Below, one piece after another: positions 1 to 9,600 of a stretch of 62,156 nucleotides of DNA; within the stretch, counting starts at the first letter, position 1; the number at the start of each line of letters is the position of its first letter. The notes below the pieces were generated by a model that was not told the DNA's origin, searched no databases, and saw only the letters and a list, made by a program, of their open reading frames with translations. Source of the DNA: Pedosphaera sp. (GTDB lineage Bacteria; Verrucomicrobiota; Verrucomicrobiia; Limisphaerales; SXQI01); assembly GCA_025359965.1 (NCBI GenBank), contig JANYDC010000012.1:1-62156 (forward strand), read 5' to 3'. Position numbers and translations under genes: made by a program.

Positions 1-95
1 AAGCGTTGGAGAGGGTCGCGCTGCTGGGAAATCTGAGCCAGACGCTCGGTCAGGGAGAAGAAGGAAAGCTCAGCGGGGCGGATGATTTCAGGCAT
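1..95 (-). CDS. Partial CDS, possible IS5-like transposase N-terminus
   Basis: An open frame starts at ATG 95-93 on the minus strand and runs off the left edge of the window, giving 31 residues that begin MPEIIRPAELSFFSLTERL. The pattern of a short lead, then a LxxRLAQIS-x-RDPLQR segment, resembles the N-termini of IS5-type DDE transposases, which often have a 'RLxxLSxxxDPLxRL' helix. This is a resemblance only, because no catalytic residue lies inside the window. It could equally be another short conserved protein. No terminal inverted repeat could be identified in the 58 bases between it and the next gene. Confidence 0.4.
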   Translation of the reverse strand, partial: MPEIIRPAELSFFSLTERLAQISQQRDPLQR

Positions 96-153
96 GCATT
101 CTTTGACGAAATCCACAACCCATCCACTCAAAATCCACACCGGATTTTTAACA

Positions 154-417
154 TTATTTCAGTTTCTGGAAGTGCCCTTTAGCAATCCCAGGATCTAGAG
201 AAGCAGGATTAACTTCCCTCAGGGTCGAATCGCTCCATTCGATCGGTCCGTCTTCCAAGTGGACTGAGATGATTTCTTTTGCGTGGGGAATGGAAAATGC
301 ATTTAGCGCCACATTTTGATAGTAACCAACCACTTTGAAGTCTGGCTGTCCATCTTCTTCGATGATCTCAGGCGTATGCAAAAAAATGGAGACTGTAGCA
401 ATGAAAGGCCCGGCCAT
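154..417 (-). CDS. Small hypothetical protein (87 aa)
   Basis: This is an ATG-initiated 87-residue frame, 23 bases downstream of the antiporter gene on the same strand, so it could be the last gene of the surA-pdxA-antiporter run. The composition is ordinary for a soluble protein, with alternating hydrophobic and acidic stretches and no signal peptide or membrane segment. I recognise no family. Position and strand support it as a real gene, but codon-level evidence is limited. Confidence 0.5.
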   Translation of the reverse strand: MAGPFIATVSIFLHTPEIIEEDGQPDFKVVGYYQNVALNAFSIPHAKEIISVHLEDGPIEWSDSTLREVNPASLDPGIAKGHFQKLK

Positions 418-440
418 AATTCATGTTTACCGCCTCCACA

Positions 441-1991
441 TCATCCCAGCCGCGCTTCTTCCAAATCCAGCTCGCGCTCAAGTTTCATTAAGAGATCCTT
501 CTCCAAGCAATCTTTGCGGTGGAGGTCGATTAAGGCTTCGCGTTCGGCGTGGAGGGCCTCGCGGCGGAAGCGGAGAGTGGCAAGGCTGCGCTCAAGCTGG
601 GGGCTCCAGCCAAAGGCTCCCGCGAGGGGGTCGACAAGGATGGCCAGGCGTTCATCGTATCGAGAAGCTGCCCTCTCAAGGGCCTCTTTTTCAGGATCGG
701 TGCTCAGCGTCAGTTCGCGGAGCCGACGGAGGGCGGCTTCGGCTGAAATCTTCCGGGCGTTCTGTTCAGCGCTTTCGTCCACTTTGCCCCGCTGGACGTT
801 GAGCAATCGGATGAGCCACGGCAGGGTCAACCCCTGCACAATGAGCGTGAAAAGAATGACGACGAAGGTTAAAAATATGACCAACCCCCGCCCGGGCAAA
901 GGTGTTCCATCCGGCAGTTTGTAAGGCAGGGCCAGGGCGGCGGCCAGGGACACCACTCCGCGCATCCCGCACCAAGCCAACACGGTCACATTCTGCCATG
1001 AGGGCTTGGGTTCGGCGGTTCGGATTTTACGGGACAACATCCGTGGGAGATATGCTCCGGGGAAAACCCAAATAATTCGGGTTACAACAACCACTGAACA
1101 GGTCACTACGGATAGCCATGCCAGTTCTTGCCATCCGTAACTCTTGATATCATTGACCACCTGCGGGAGTTGCAGGCCTATCAGCATAAAAACCAGACCG
1201 TTGAGCAGGAACACCAGCATGTTCCAAAAAGCGGCACCAGTGAGCCGGGTGGAAGAAGCCAGCAATTCCGAGCTCCTTGTTCCCAGCCACAGCCCGCATG
1301 TAACGGTGGCGAGCACGCCGGAAACATGCAGGTGCTCGGCCACAATGTAAGAGGCAAAGGGGGCGACCAGCGAAAGAACAATGTCCAAGAGGTCGTCTTT
1401 AACCATGCGCAAAGCCCAGGCAAACACGAGGCCGCTCAATATCCCCACCAAAACGCCGCCGCAGGAGACCACGACCAATTGCAACCCCGCTGATCCGATG
1501 GAGAAACTTCCAGTGACCAAGGCGGCGAGGGCGAATTTGAAGGCCACCAGCCCGGTGGCATCGTTAACCAGGCTTTCTCCTTCGAGAATGGCCACCAGAC
1601 GTTTGGGAAGTTTGAGGCGCTGGGCAATTTCAGCGGCGGCGATGGCGTCCGGCGGAGAGATAATGGCACCCAAAATAAAACCCACCTGAATGGGGAGCGC
1701 CGGCAGAAGCAGGTGAAAAACGAATCCCACCGCAAGAAGGGTGATTGCGCGCAGATTAGTGCAAAAATCCTGCCACGACGTTATCCATGCCTGTGCATAA
1801 AGGAGTGGGGGCAGAACCAAAAGAAAAAGATATTCCGGTTTAAGCTCAATGTTGGGCAGGCCCGGAATGAGGCTGACCCCGAGACCACCCAACACCATCA
1901 TGATGGGTTCTGGAATAAGCAGGCGTTTGGCCAGCAGCCCGAATCCGATCATGCAGATGAGTAGGAGAATGGGCAGTTCAGCGTGTTGCAC
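441..1991 (-). CDS. Na+/H+ antiporter, CPA1 family
   Basis: A 516-residue membrane protein predicted to exchange Na+ (or K+) for H+ across the inner membrane. About twelve hydrophobic segments fill residues 1-410. Two hallmark motifs of the CPA1 exchangers are visible: SPPDAIAA, the counterpart of the S-x-x-DP segment, and GESLVNDATG, which carries the ion-binding Asn-Asp pair. A later GMRGVVSLA segment is also typical. The last ~110 residues form a charged, helical cytoplasmic tail. The length matches the bacterial 'Na+/H+ antiporter' form (about 500-550 aa). It lies 30 bases after the preceding minus-strand gene and is probably cotranscribed with it. Confidence 0.93.
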   Translation of the reverse strand: MQHAELPILLLICMIGFGLLAKRLLIPEPIMMVLGGLGVSLIPGLPNIELKPEYLFLLVLPPLLYAQAWITSWQDFCTNLRAITLLAVGFVFHLLLPALPIQVGFILGAIISPPDAIAAAEIAQRLKLPKRLVAILEGESLVNDATGLVAFKFALAALVTGSFSIGSAGLQLVVVSCGGVLVGILSGLVFAWALRMVKDDLLDIVLSLVAPFASYIVAEHLHVSGVLATVTCGLWLGTRSSELLASSTRLTGAAFWNMLVFLLNGLVFMLIGLQLPQVVNDIKSYGWQELAWLSVVTCSVVVVTRIIWVFPGAYLPRMLSRKIRTAEPKPSWQNVTVLAWCGMRGVVSLAAALALPYKLPDGTPLPGRGLVIFLTFVVILFTLIVQGLTLPWLIRLLNVQRGKVDESAEQNARKISAEAALRRLRELTLSTDPEKEALERAASRYDERLAILVDPLAGAFGWSPQLERSLATLRFRREALHAEREALIDLHRKDCLEKDLLMKLERELDLEEARLG

Positions 1992-2021
1992 AAAAGTCGA
2001 GAAGAAGGGCTGCGATGCCGT

Positions 2022-3353
2022 TTAGATTCCGCGTTTCTTAAAATCCTCGCGCTGACTTTGAGCCAGAGCCTCCGGCTTGTAGTACTGCGCATAGAAGGCA
2101 GGATCCAAATGAACGGCTTGGAAACCGAGCACGGTGCGAAACGGCGGAAGGTAGGCAGGAAACCGGCCATACCTCCTCCAAACGTACTCCGCATAAGCCG
2201 TGGCCGCATCAATGGCTTTTTGGCTGGTGGCAGGCACGGCGTTTTTTACGCCTTCAGCGTCCTTCCAACCCGCGGCCTCGCCCGGTTGGCGGAATATCCC
2301 GTTGCCTCCAAATTTCAGCTCGACCACAGATTGTACCGCTTCGCTCATGGAACTGAAATAGGGCGGGGTCAGTGCGCGGAGTAAAACCTTTCCATCACGC
2401 TCAAGACCAATAGGGAATGGCACCTCGGGATTTTTTCCCAGCATCCCCATCATGAAGCCCACCAGAGCACCTGTGCCCAGATATTGGCTGGCCTTCATGC
2501 GCTCCATCTTGAACCCCAATGGCTCGAACCAGGCAAAGTCATGATTGGCAAAATTAGGCCAGCCGCCCAAACCTAAGGCTTGGGCCATGAGCGCCAGATT
2601 CTGGATCATCATGCCCTGCTCAACAGTGACAAACTCGGTGACGAATTGTTCGATGATGCGGATGGTCAACACCCGCATGTGGTGCGGGTCGTTGTCCAGA
2701 TGTCCACCCTTGCTCATGGCGAAACGCCCCACCCCGGCCGGTAGAAAATGGTTCCTCTCATCGAGCGGAAATGCACCGGTGTGCTCGTTGAAAATTTCCA
2801 TGATGCCGTTGAGGTACATCAAGGTCATGTCGTTGACAGGGAGGAAATACGTGCTGCCCGGAGCATGGGCGGACCAACTGTTGGCACTGATGTTGAACAG
2901 CGGTTTTATGGGGGTGCGCGGGCGGGTTTCGCAGATTTGTACGCGGGTGCGGCGGTACAGTTCGGTCAAAGAGCCTGAGCGGGCCAATTGAATCAATGAC
3001 GGCAAGTCCCGCGCAGCAAGCTCTTGGGGCCGACGGATGAGCCACGCCCCGTTATCGTTGATGACAATTAACGAAACTGTCTGGATGCCATCACCGCTGG
3101 CAATGGTCCGCCCCACTAACCCGGCCATGATGGATCCACCGCCTCCGGGCGCATGACAAAGATCGGCCAAGGCCGGCCCGGTGATGCCACAGGCGGCGAA
3201 GGCCATGGCGGCCTCTTCGTCCTCGGTCAAGGGGCAGGGCGGCAGTTGGCTTTGAAAGGCCAGCGGCCCCGCAGGGATGCCCATGCCCGCACCGAGGCGT
3301 CTTGAACGGCGATCCAACAATGCATCGAAGAGTGGAGAGCTCCTTAGGTCCAT
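2022..3353 (-). CDS. Hypothetical protein, nitroreductase-like features
   Basis: A 443-residue protein if started at ATG 3353 (MDLRSS), which overlaps the end of pdxA by 10 bases. An upstream TTG at 3398 would add 15 residues lying inside pdxA and is less likely. The N-terminus (LLDRRSRR followed by LTEDEEAAMAFAACGI) resembles the first helices of nitroreductase-fold flavoproteins. The segment VTVEQGMMIQNLALMAQALGLGGW resembles the helix in that fold that packs against FMN. The remainder is not typical, and it is about twice the length of a simple nitroreductase. I infer a flavoprotein-like enzyme of unknown substrate. Tight linkage to pdxA suggests cotranscription, not necessarily a shared pathway. 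Confidence 0.75.
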   Translation of the reverse strand: MDLRSSPLFDALLDRRSRRLGAGMGIPAGPLAFQSQLPPCPLTEDEEAAMAFAACGITGPALADLCHAPGGGGSIMAGLVGRTIASGDGIQTVSLIVINDNGAWLIRRPQELAARDLPSLIQLARSGSLTELYRRTRVQICETRPRTPIKPLFNISANSWSAHAPGSTYFLPVNDMTLMYLNGIMEIFNEHTGAFPLDERNHFLPAGVGRFAMSKGGHLDNDPHHMRVLTIRIIEQFVTEFVTVEQGMMIQNLALMAQALGLGGWPNFANHDFAWFEPLGFKMERMKASQYLGTGALVGFMMGMLGKNPEVPFPIGLERDGKVLLRALTPPYFSSMSEAVQSVVELKFGGNGIFRQPGEAAGWKDAEGVKNAVPATSQKAIDAATAYAEYVWRRYGRFPAYLPPFRTVLGFQAVHLDPAFYAQYYKPEALAQSQREDFKKRGI

Positions 3354-4390
3354 ATTGGCTTTTTGAGTATCAATCGTGTCGCTAGTTCGATGGCACAACC
3401 CATACTTTCTCCGCTGGCGATTCCTTTGCCGGCAATATTGTAAGCGGTGCCGTGGTCGGGCGAAGTTCGGACGAACGGCAGGCCCAGCGTCCAGTTGATG
3501 CCGCGATCGAACCCAACCATCTTCAATGGCCCAAGCCCTTGATCGTGATACATGGCCACCACCGCATCGTAATCGCCACGGTAGGCGTAGTGGAACAGGG
3601 TGTCAGCGGGTATTGGGCCCACCACGTCGACGCCCGCTGCACGCATGGAATTAAGGATGGGGATAACGATCTCAATTTCTTCGCAGCCGATCTTTCCGCC
3701 TTCACCTGCATGCGGGTTTAGGCCGCACACAGCCACGCGCTGGCGTGGCAAACCGAGGGCGCGGCATGCATCCCCCGCCCGGCGCACAGCAAGTTCGATC
3801 TTGGGAGCGGTGATGGCTGCCGCCACATCCTTAAGAGGGAGATGGGTGGTAACCAGGGCGACCCTCAGCCAGCGTCCGCGATCATCCTCGCCCATGAGCA
3901 TCATGGTGGTGTCGGAGGCGCCGGCCATCTCGGAAAGGTACTCCGTTTGGCCCACAAATTTCTGACCCAGATTGAGGATGGCCTCTTTGCTCAAAGGCGC
4001 AGTGACCATACCGTCCAGAAACCCTTCCAGACAGAGTTGTCCGGCTGCCTTCAGTGACGCCAGCGCCATCTCCGCTGCCGCCCTGCAACCAGGCGTCATG
4101 TCAGCGGGAAGCGCTCCGACCAAGGGATTCCAAAGGGTGATCCGGTTTTCGAATGCAGGTCTGGTGGAGGTTGTCCATTCCAGCGGCAAACCTAGCTGCC
4201 GCCTTATTACATCCAAGTTATCGCCATCACCTATGAGTAGGTAGCGAGTGGTGTCCCGGGAAATTGAATCAAGAGCTTTGAGCGTCACCTCCGGCCCGAT
4301 ACCGCTGGGGTCACCCAGCGCGATCCCTATGCGCGGAGGCTGGCCGCGCTCAGAAGTAGCGGACGAATGATTTGGCTTTGAGGCGTCCAA
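3344..4390 (-). CDS. pdxA: 4-hydroxythreonine-4-phosphate dehydrogenase PdxA
   Basis: This enzyme oxidises 4-phosphohydroxy-L-threonine in the DXP-dependent pathway to pyridoxine 5'-phosphate, a cytoplasmic step that needs NAD and a divalent metal. The N-terminal IALGDPSGIGPE motif is diagnostic. The three histidines expected to bind metal lie in TTHLPLKD, GLNPHAGEGG and MYHDQGLGP (near residues 183, 226 and 281). The 348-aa length is normal. The only suitable upstream start is a TTG at 4390, which overlaps the surA-like gene by 41 bases, so translational coupling is likely. The surA-pdxA order is also seen in Escherichia coli. Confidence 0.96.
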   Translation of the reverse strand: MDASKPNHSSATSERGQPPRIGIALGDPSGIGPEVTLKALDSISRDTTRYLLIGDGDNLDVIRRQLGLPLEWTTSTRPAFENRITLWNPLVGALPADMTPGCRAAAEMALASLKAAGQLCLEGFLDGMVTAPLSKEAILNLGQKFVGQTEYLSEMAGASDTTMMLMGEDDRGRWLRVALVTTHLPLKDVAAAITAPKIELAVRRAGDACRALGLPRQRVAVCGLNPHAGEGGKIGCEEIEIVIPILNSMRAAGVDVVGPIPADTLFHYAYRGDYDAVVAMYHDQGLGPLKMVGFDRGINWTLGLPFVRTSPDHGTAYNIAGKGIASGESMGCAIELATRLILKKPIWT

Positions 4391-5306
4391 TGAACTGTTT
4401 GCGCAGGCGTCGGGTTTCCTGCGTTTTGAGGGTTTGCTCCACCTCGTCGCGCACTTCAGAAAGACTCCGGGTGTGCGCGGGGATAATTTCGTCGACTCTC
4501 ATCAGGTAGGCTCCCTGAGGAGTCTCAATAACATCACTGAGCTGGCCAGGTTTAAGGGTGAAGGCCACTTTGGCGAGATCGTCCCTAAGCACCTTCTTTT
4601 CCACCAGTCCCCAATCTCCACCTTCGACAGCTTGGGATCCGTTCGAGTAAACCTTGGCCATTTCAGCAAAATCAGCACCAGCCTTGATTTGTTGGGAAAT
4701 CTCTTTCGCCAATGCCACCCGATCAAGTTCAACACTACTACGGTTGGTCAGGACAATCATGCGGAGCCGCACTTGATCAGCGACCTTAAATTGCTCACGG
4801 TTTTCCACATAAAAATTTTCGATCTTTGATGGGGAAACCAAGGGATCATTGGGAACTTTCTGACGAAACATGACTTCCAGAATGGTTTTCTCACGAATTT
4901 TTTCGCGATAAGCTTCATAAGTCATTCCTTGGGCTTGAAGCGTTTTGATCAGCGTAAGACGGTTCTCATACTTCTTCATGTCCTCCGTGATGCGGCTCTC
5001 AAAGTATGATTCCGGCAGGTTGTAACCAGCGGTCTTGTATTCGTGCAAAACAAGTTGGTACTCAACTAGTTCCTCAATGCGTGAATCCTGCAGATCCTTC
5101 AATCTTTGCTCCAACACCGCAGGTTGGCTGGCGTAGCGGCGTTCCAGAAAATCAATATCTTCCCGGATGGAATTCTGTACATCCTTGAAAGTGATAATGT
5201 TATCGTTAACGATGACGGCAATGCCATTCACCAGCGAGGGTGTCGCAGCCCTGGCAAGTTGCACAAGGGCCGTCAGAACCATCAAAATTGGGAACAAACG
5301 TTTCAT
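4350..5306 (-). CDS. SurA-like peptidyl-prolyl cis-trans isomerase
   Basis: A 318-residue periplasmic protein with a signal peptide (hydrophobic residues 4-18, cleavage expected near ARA-ATP). The N-terminal part, starting LVNGIAVIVNDNIITFKDV, is the SurA_N-type chaperone region. A parvulin/rotamase domain occupies roughly residues 155-270, with the GGDWG and LKPGQLSDVIETPQGAYLMRV segments typical of the fold. It probably assists outer-membrane protein folding. There is one rotamase domain rather than the two of E. coli SurA. It is first in the run leading to pdxA, and the neighbour order supports the SurA assignment over a generic PpiC. Confidence 0.9.
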   Translation of the reverse strand: MKRLFPILMVLTALVQLARAATPSLVNGIAVIVNDNIITFKDVQNSIREDIDFLERRYASQPAVLEQRLKDLQDSRIEELVEYQLVLHEYKTAGYNLPESYFESRITEDMKKYENRLTLIKTLQAQGMTYEAYREKIREKTILEVMFRQKVPNDPLVSPSKIENFYVENREQFKVADQVRLRMIVLTNRSSVELDRVALAKEISQQIKAGADFAEMAKVYSNGSQAVEGGDWGLVEKKVLRDDLAKVAFTLKPGQLSDVIETPQGAYLMRVDEIIPAHTRSLSEVRDEVEQTLKTQETRRLRKQFIGRLKAKSFVRYF

Positions 5307-5426
5307 TTGACGCGGCCACTCTACTAGCCAGCCGGTTGGGGGTCAACCATCAGCAGATTGGGAGCGGGCTTGCCCCGGTGTGTCAGTACTGTTAATGAAG
5401 CGCTTCAAGGAGCCGATCAAACAAGC

Positions 5427-6560
5427 ATGCGCCACAACAGACGCCATTTTATTTCCTCGATTGCCCTGGCCTCATTGGGAGGGATGAGCGCGTATGGCGT
5501 GGAAAATATCACCACGGGTGAGGTTTTTGACGCAGGGTCGAATCTGGAAAAAATCAGGGAGAAGCATGAAATTCCCGCGCTGGCAGGCGCAGTGGCGGAT
5601 AGCTCACGAATGCTGGCGGCAGGAGCGGCAGGAATTCGATGCGTCGGAAAAACGGCCAAAGTCGGTGTCGATGATCAGTTCCACTTTGGTTCGCTGACAA
5701 AATCCATGACCGCGACGCTTGCAGCGCGATTGGTGGAGCAGAAAAAGGCGCGCTGGAATTTGACGGTTTGGGAGGCTTTGAAGCGATTGAGTGGGAATAT
5801 CCATCCGTTTTACCGCGATGTGACGCTGGAACAGTTGCTCTGGCATCGAGGAGGAGCGCCCGCGCAACCCCCTGCTGATTTATGGGAGGAAGCTTGGCGA
5901 AAAAAAGCCGCGCGCCGACAACAGCGCACTATTTTCGTACGCGGTCTGCTGAAGATCGCCCCGACGTCGATCCCGGGCACTCAATTTACCTACTCCAACC
6001 AAGGCTACGCCATTGCCGGGGCGATGCTCGAAGAGACAACCGGTTTGCCTTGGGAAACCATGCTGGAAAGGGAGCTTTTCGAGAAAATCAAAATGAAGAC
6101 CGCCGGTTTTGGCTATCCCGGGGTCTCAGAAGAGAACAAGGAGCCGTGGGGGCATGTCTTGGATGGGAAAAATTTCCGTCCAATTCAGGAAGATAATCCG
6201 CCCGCGATCGGTCCGGCCGGGACGGTCCACGGCTCCGTGCAGGATTTGGTGCGCTACGGAGCACTGCACCTGAGGGGCGAGCGGGGGCTTAAGACAGATT
6301 ACCTTGAGACTGCTTCCTGGAAAAAGCTGCACACGCCAGCGTCCGGTCAAATTTATGCGATGGGCTGGGAGCGGAGGGAGGCGGCGTGGACACGCGGGCC
6401 CGCCATTTGGCACAATGGCTCAAACAATCTTTTTTACGCAGTGCTCTGGGTCAGCGCGACCAGGAACCTGGCTGTTGGGGCCGTGGCGAACGCGGCGACA
6501 GAGGACGCGAAGCAAGCATGCGAAGAGGCGGCGTCAACCCTGGCAGGCATGGTCTCCTAG
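5427..6560 (+). CDS. Serine beta-lactamase-like hydrolase (class C / esterase family)
   Basis: A 377-residue exported hydrolase of the beta-lactamase/D-alanyl-D-alanine carboxypeptidase-like family (PF00144 type). I chose ATG 5427 because it gives a twin-arginine-like signal, HNRRHFISSIALASLGG. The catalytic set is visible: S-x-x-K as SLTK (Ser89, Lys92), Y-x-N as YSN (Tyr189, Asn191), and HNG near residue 329 in place of the KTG triad, a common substitution in the esterase/peptidase members. The substrate cannot be predicted, and a true beta-lactamase role is not implied. It is convergent with the glucan synthase gene, 40 bases away. Confidence 0.9.
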   Translation: MRHNRRHFISSIALASLGGMSAYGVENITTGEVFDAGSNLEKIREKHEIPALAGAVADSSRMLAAGAAGIRCVGKTAKVGVDDQFHFGSLTKSMTATLAARLVEQKKARWNLTVWEALKRLSGNIHPFYRDVTLEQLLWHRGGAPAQPPADLWEEAWRKKAARRQQRTIFVRGLLKIAPTSIPGTQFTYSNQGYAIAGAMLEETTGLPWETMLERELFEKIKMKTAGFGYPGVSEENKEPWGHVLDGKNFRPIQEDNPPAIGPAGTVHGSVQDLVRYGALHLRGERGLKTDYLETASWKKLHTPASGQIYAMGWERREAAWTRGPAIWHNGSNNLFYAVLWVSATRNLAVGAVANAATEDAKQACEEAASTLAGMVS

Positions 6561-6600
6561 GCTTCCAAAGCGCACATAATCATAACCGGCGTCCGAATCA

Positions 6601-9600
6601 TCAAGGTTCCGGAGGCTTATCACGATTGCAGAGCTTAAGTTCAACAGAGTGCTCACTAAGGTCATCCACCAATGGAACCGTGTTATACTCAAGGGGTGTT
6701 CCGTCGAGGACCAGCTCATCCTCGTCGGTGCAATCAGACCCGTGACGGGTGATGGTAATGTGGTAAATCGTCCGTCTATAACGATAATGGATCTTGTATT
6801 GGTTCCACGACTTCGGAAGCTGGGGTGTCAGGCGCAAATGATCGCCTTCAAGGTGAACACCGAGGAGAGTCTCCACAAGCAGGCGGTACATCCACCCAGC
6901 CGAGCCTGTGTACCATGTCCAACCTCCTCTTCCGGTGTGCGGCGCAACTCCGTAGACGTCAGCCGCGATGACGTAGGGCTCGACCTTGTAAGTGGCAACC
7001 CGCTGAGGGGTGGAACTGTGATGAATGGGGTTGAGCAGCGAGAAAAGTTCCCATGCGCGTTCGCTTTGCCCCATTTTGGCGCAGGCCATGGCCATCCAAA
7101 TGGCACCGTGGGTGTATTGACCTCCGTTCTCACGCACTCCGGGGATATACCCTTTGACATACCCAGGGCTGAGTGATGATTTGTCAAAGGGTGGATCAAA
7201 CAATTGGATTATACGGGCGTCACGGCGGACGAGCCGCTCATCAACGGCCTTCATGGCCTGACGCGAGCGGTAAGGATCGCCAGCGCCGCTGAGGACAGAC
7301 CAGCTTTGGGGCAGGGAATCGATCTGGCATTCTTGGTTAGAATGGGAGCCGAGAGGCAGGCCGCTGTCAAAATAAGCGCGAAGATACCATTGTCCGTCCC
7401 ATGCATGCCGCTCAATGTTCTGCTGCAAGAGCCGCGCCTGCATGACACAACGGTCGGCGAAAAGGTTATCCGAACGTGAGCGTGCCAGTTCGCCAAACTG
7501 CATGAGCACGTCGTATAGGAAGAACGCCAGCCAGACACTTTCGCCGCGGCCCTCCCTGCCCACCATGTTCATGCCATCATTCCAATCGCCACAGCCCATG
7601 AGCGGCAGACCATGCTCGCCAAATTTGAGGCCGCGCTCAATGGACCTAACGCAATGTTGGTAAAGCGTGGCTGATTCTTCCGAGAGACTGGGCAGATCGT
7701 AGTATGCCTCCTCATCAGGCTTTACGGGACGGGCTTCCAAAAATGGGACTTTCTCATCAAGAACACCCGTGTCCGCCACGCAGGAAACGTAGCGGCAGGT
7801 GACATAGGGGAGCCATAGAAAATCGTCGCTAAAGTGGGTCCGCACGCCCCGTCCAGCCGGGGGATGCCACCAATGTTGCACGTCCCCCTCGCGGAACTGA
7901 TGCGCGGCGGCGCGGAGCAAATGCTCGCGGGTGAGCGCAGGCTCGGCATGAACCAACGCCATGGAATCCTGCAGCTGGTCGCGAAATCCGTAGGCTCCAC
8001 CGGATTGATAAAAACCGGTTCGACCCCACAACCGGCAGCTCAAGTTCTGATACAAGAGCCATCCGTTGGCCAAGACATTAACGGCGGAATCGGGCGTATC
8101 AACATTTACGGTGCCAAGCGTCCGGTTCCAGTAAGACCAGACACCTTCAAGCGCCGCTTTGCTGGCGTCGGCACGACGAAAGCGGCGTATCAGGTTCTGC
8201 ACGTCGGCAGCACCGCGTCCAACACCCAGGCGGAAGCTGGTTTCTCGATCTTGTCCATCAGCCAGATTGAAGGCGACTTGCAAGGCGCCGCACGGGTCCA
8301 ACCCGGCACCCACTTTGCCTGAAAGCCGTGAACGCTTTAGGGCCGCAGGCTGGGACAAGGTTCCATTTCGACCAATGAACTCCTTGCGATCCCCGGTCAG
8401 TGTGCGTGTCTCATCGTTCACATCCAGGAATACAATGCGGTCAGGAAATTCGGTGTTGTAATGATTGAGGGCAAGCAATGAGCCGGTTTTGAGGTCCACT
8501 TCCGTCTGAACATGGAGGAGGCTTTTGTGCCTTAGGTCGCCCAACACCCATTCCCAATATCCCGTGACTGAAAGGCGACGGGGGCGGCCGGAAACATTGC
8601 GCACTTTTAGAACCATGAATTTTACAGGGGCATCCATCGCCACATAGACCCAAAGCTCCGAGGCAATGCCACTTTCAGTATGCTCAAAAACGGTGTAGCC
8701 AAAACCGTGGCGCACCACGTAGGGAGTGGCGCCGCGCGCGGGCAAAGGTGTGGGCGACCAAAATTGGCCAGTCTGCTCATCACGGATGTAGAAAGCCTCG
8801 CCGGAGGTATCCTGAACGGGGTCATTGTTCCACGGGGTCAGGCGAAACTCATGGGCGTTTTCCACCCAGGTGTAAGCGGACCCGCTTTCGGATACAACCG
8901 TTCCAAAATAGGGATTGGCCAAAACGTTGACCCAGGGAGCCGGCGTCATCTGGCCGGCTTTGAGCATGATGACATACTCGTGGCCGTCCCGGGTAAAACC
9001 ACCGAGACCGTTGGCAAAGATCAGTTCGCGCGGCGGAAGGGGAGGAAAGGACCAGTCAACCGATTTGGAGCGGGTGGGAATCAACTCCGAGGCGACAGTA
9101 TCCATAACGCTGCGATGCGCCAACTGCTCGAGCAGGCTGCCTTTCTCATCATCTAGAACAATTCGCGCGGCGGCCTGGAGAAGGACTCGATCGTCGTTGG
9201 GGATCTGCTCAAGCCGACGAACAAAAATGCCGCCCGGCTTATCCAGCATTTGGGCTTCGATTCCGGAGGAAATGAGGCTGGTAATTTGATCGTGCAGGGA
9301 CTGGCGGTATACGGAAACATCCTCGTTTAGGATCACCAGATCAACAGTCAGCCCTTTCATTCGCCAGTAGGAGTGAGCCTGGATTAGCTGCCGCACGATC
9401 TCAATTTTTTCCGAATCGCTAATTCGGAGCAGGATGATGGGCGAGTCACCGGAGATGCCGTAGCTCCAGAGCCCATTTTGACCGCGCCGATTGTTTAGCA
9501 GCACCATGGAATTGGCCCTGCGCGCGGAATCGGCATAGATCAGGGCGCCGGCAAGCCTTCCATACAACTGCGCCTCGGCCTCGGTGGCGTCCAGATGATG

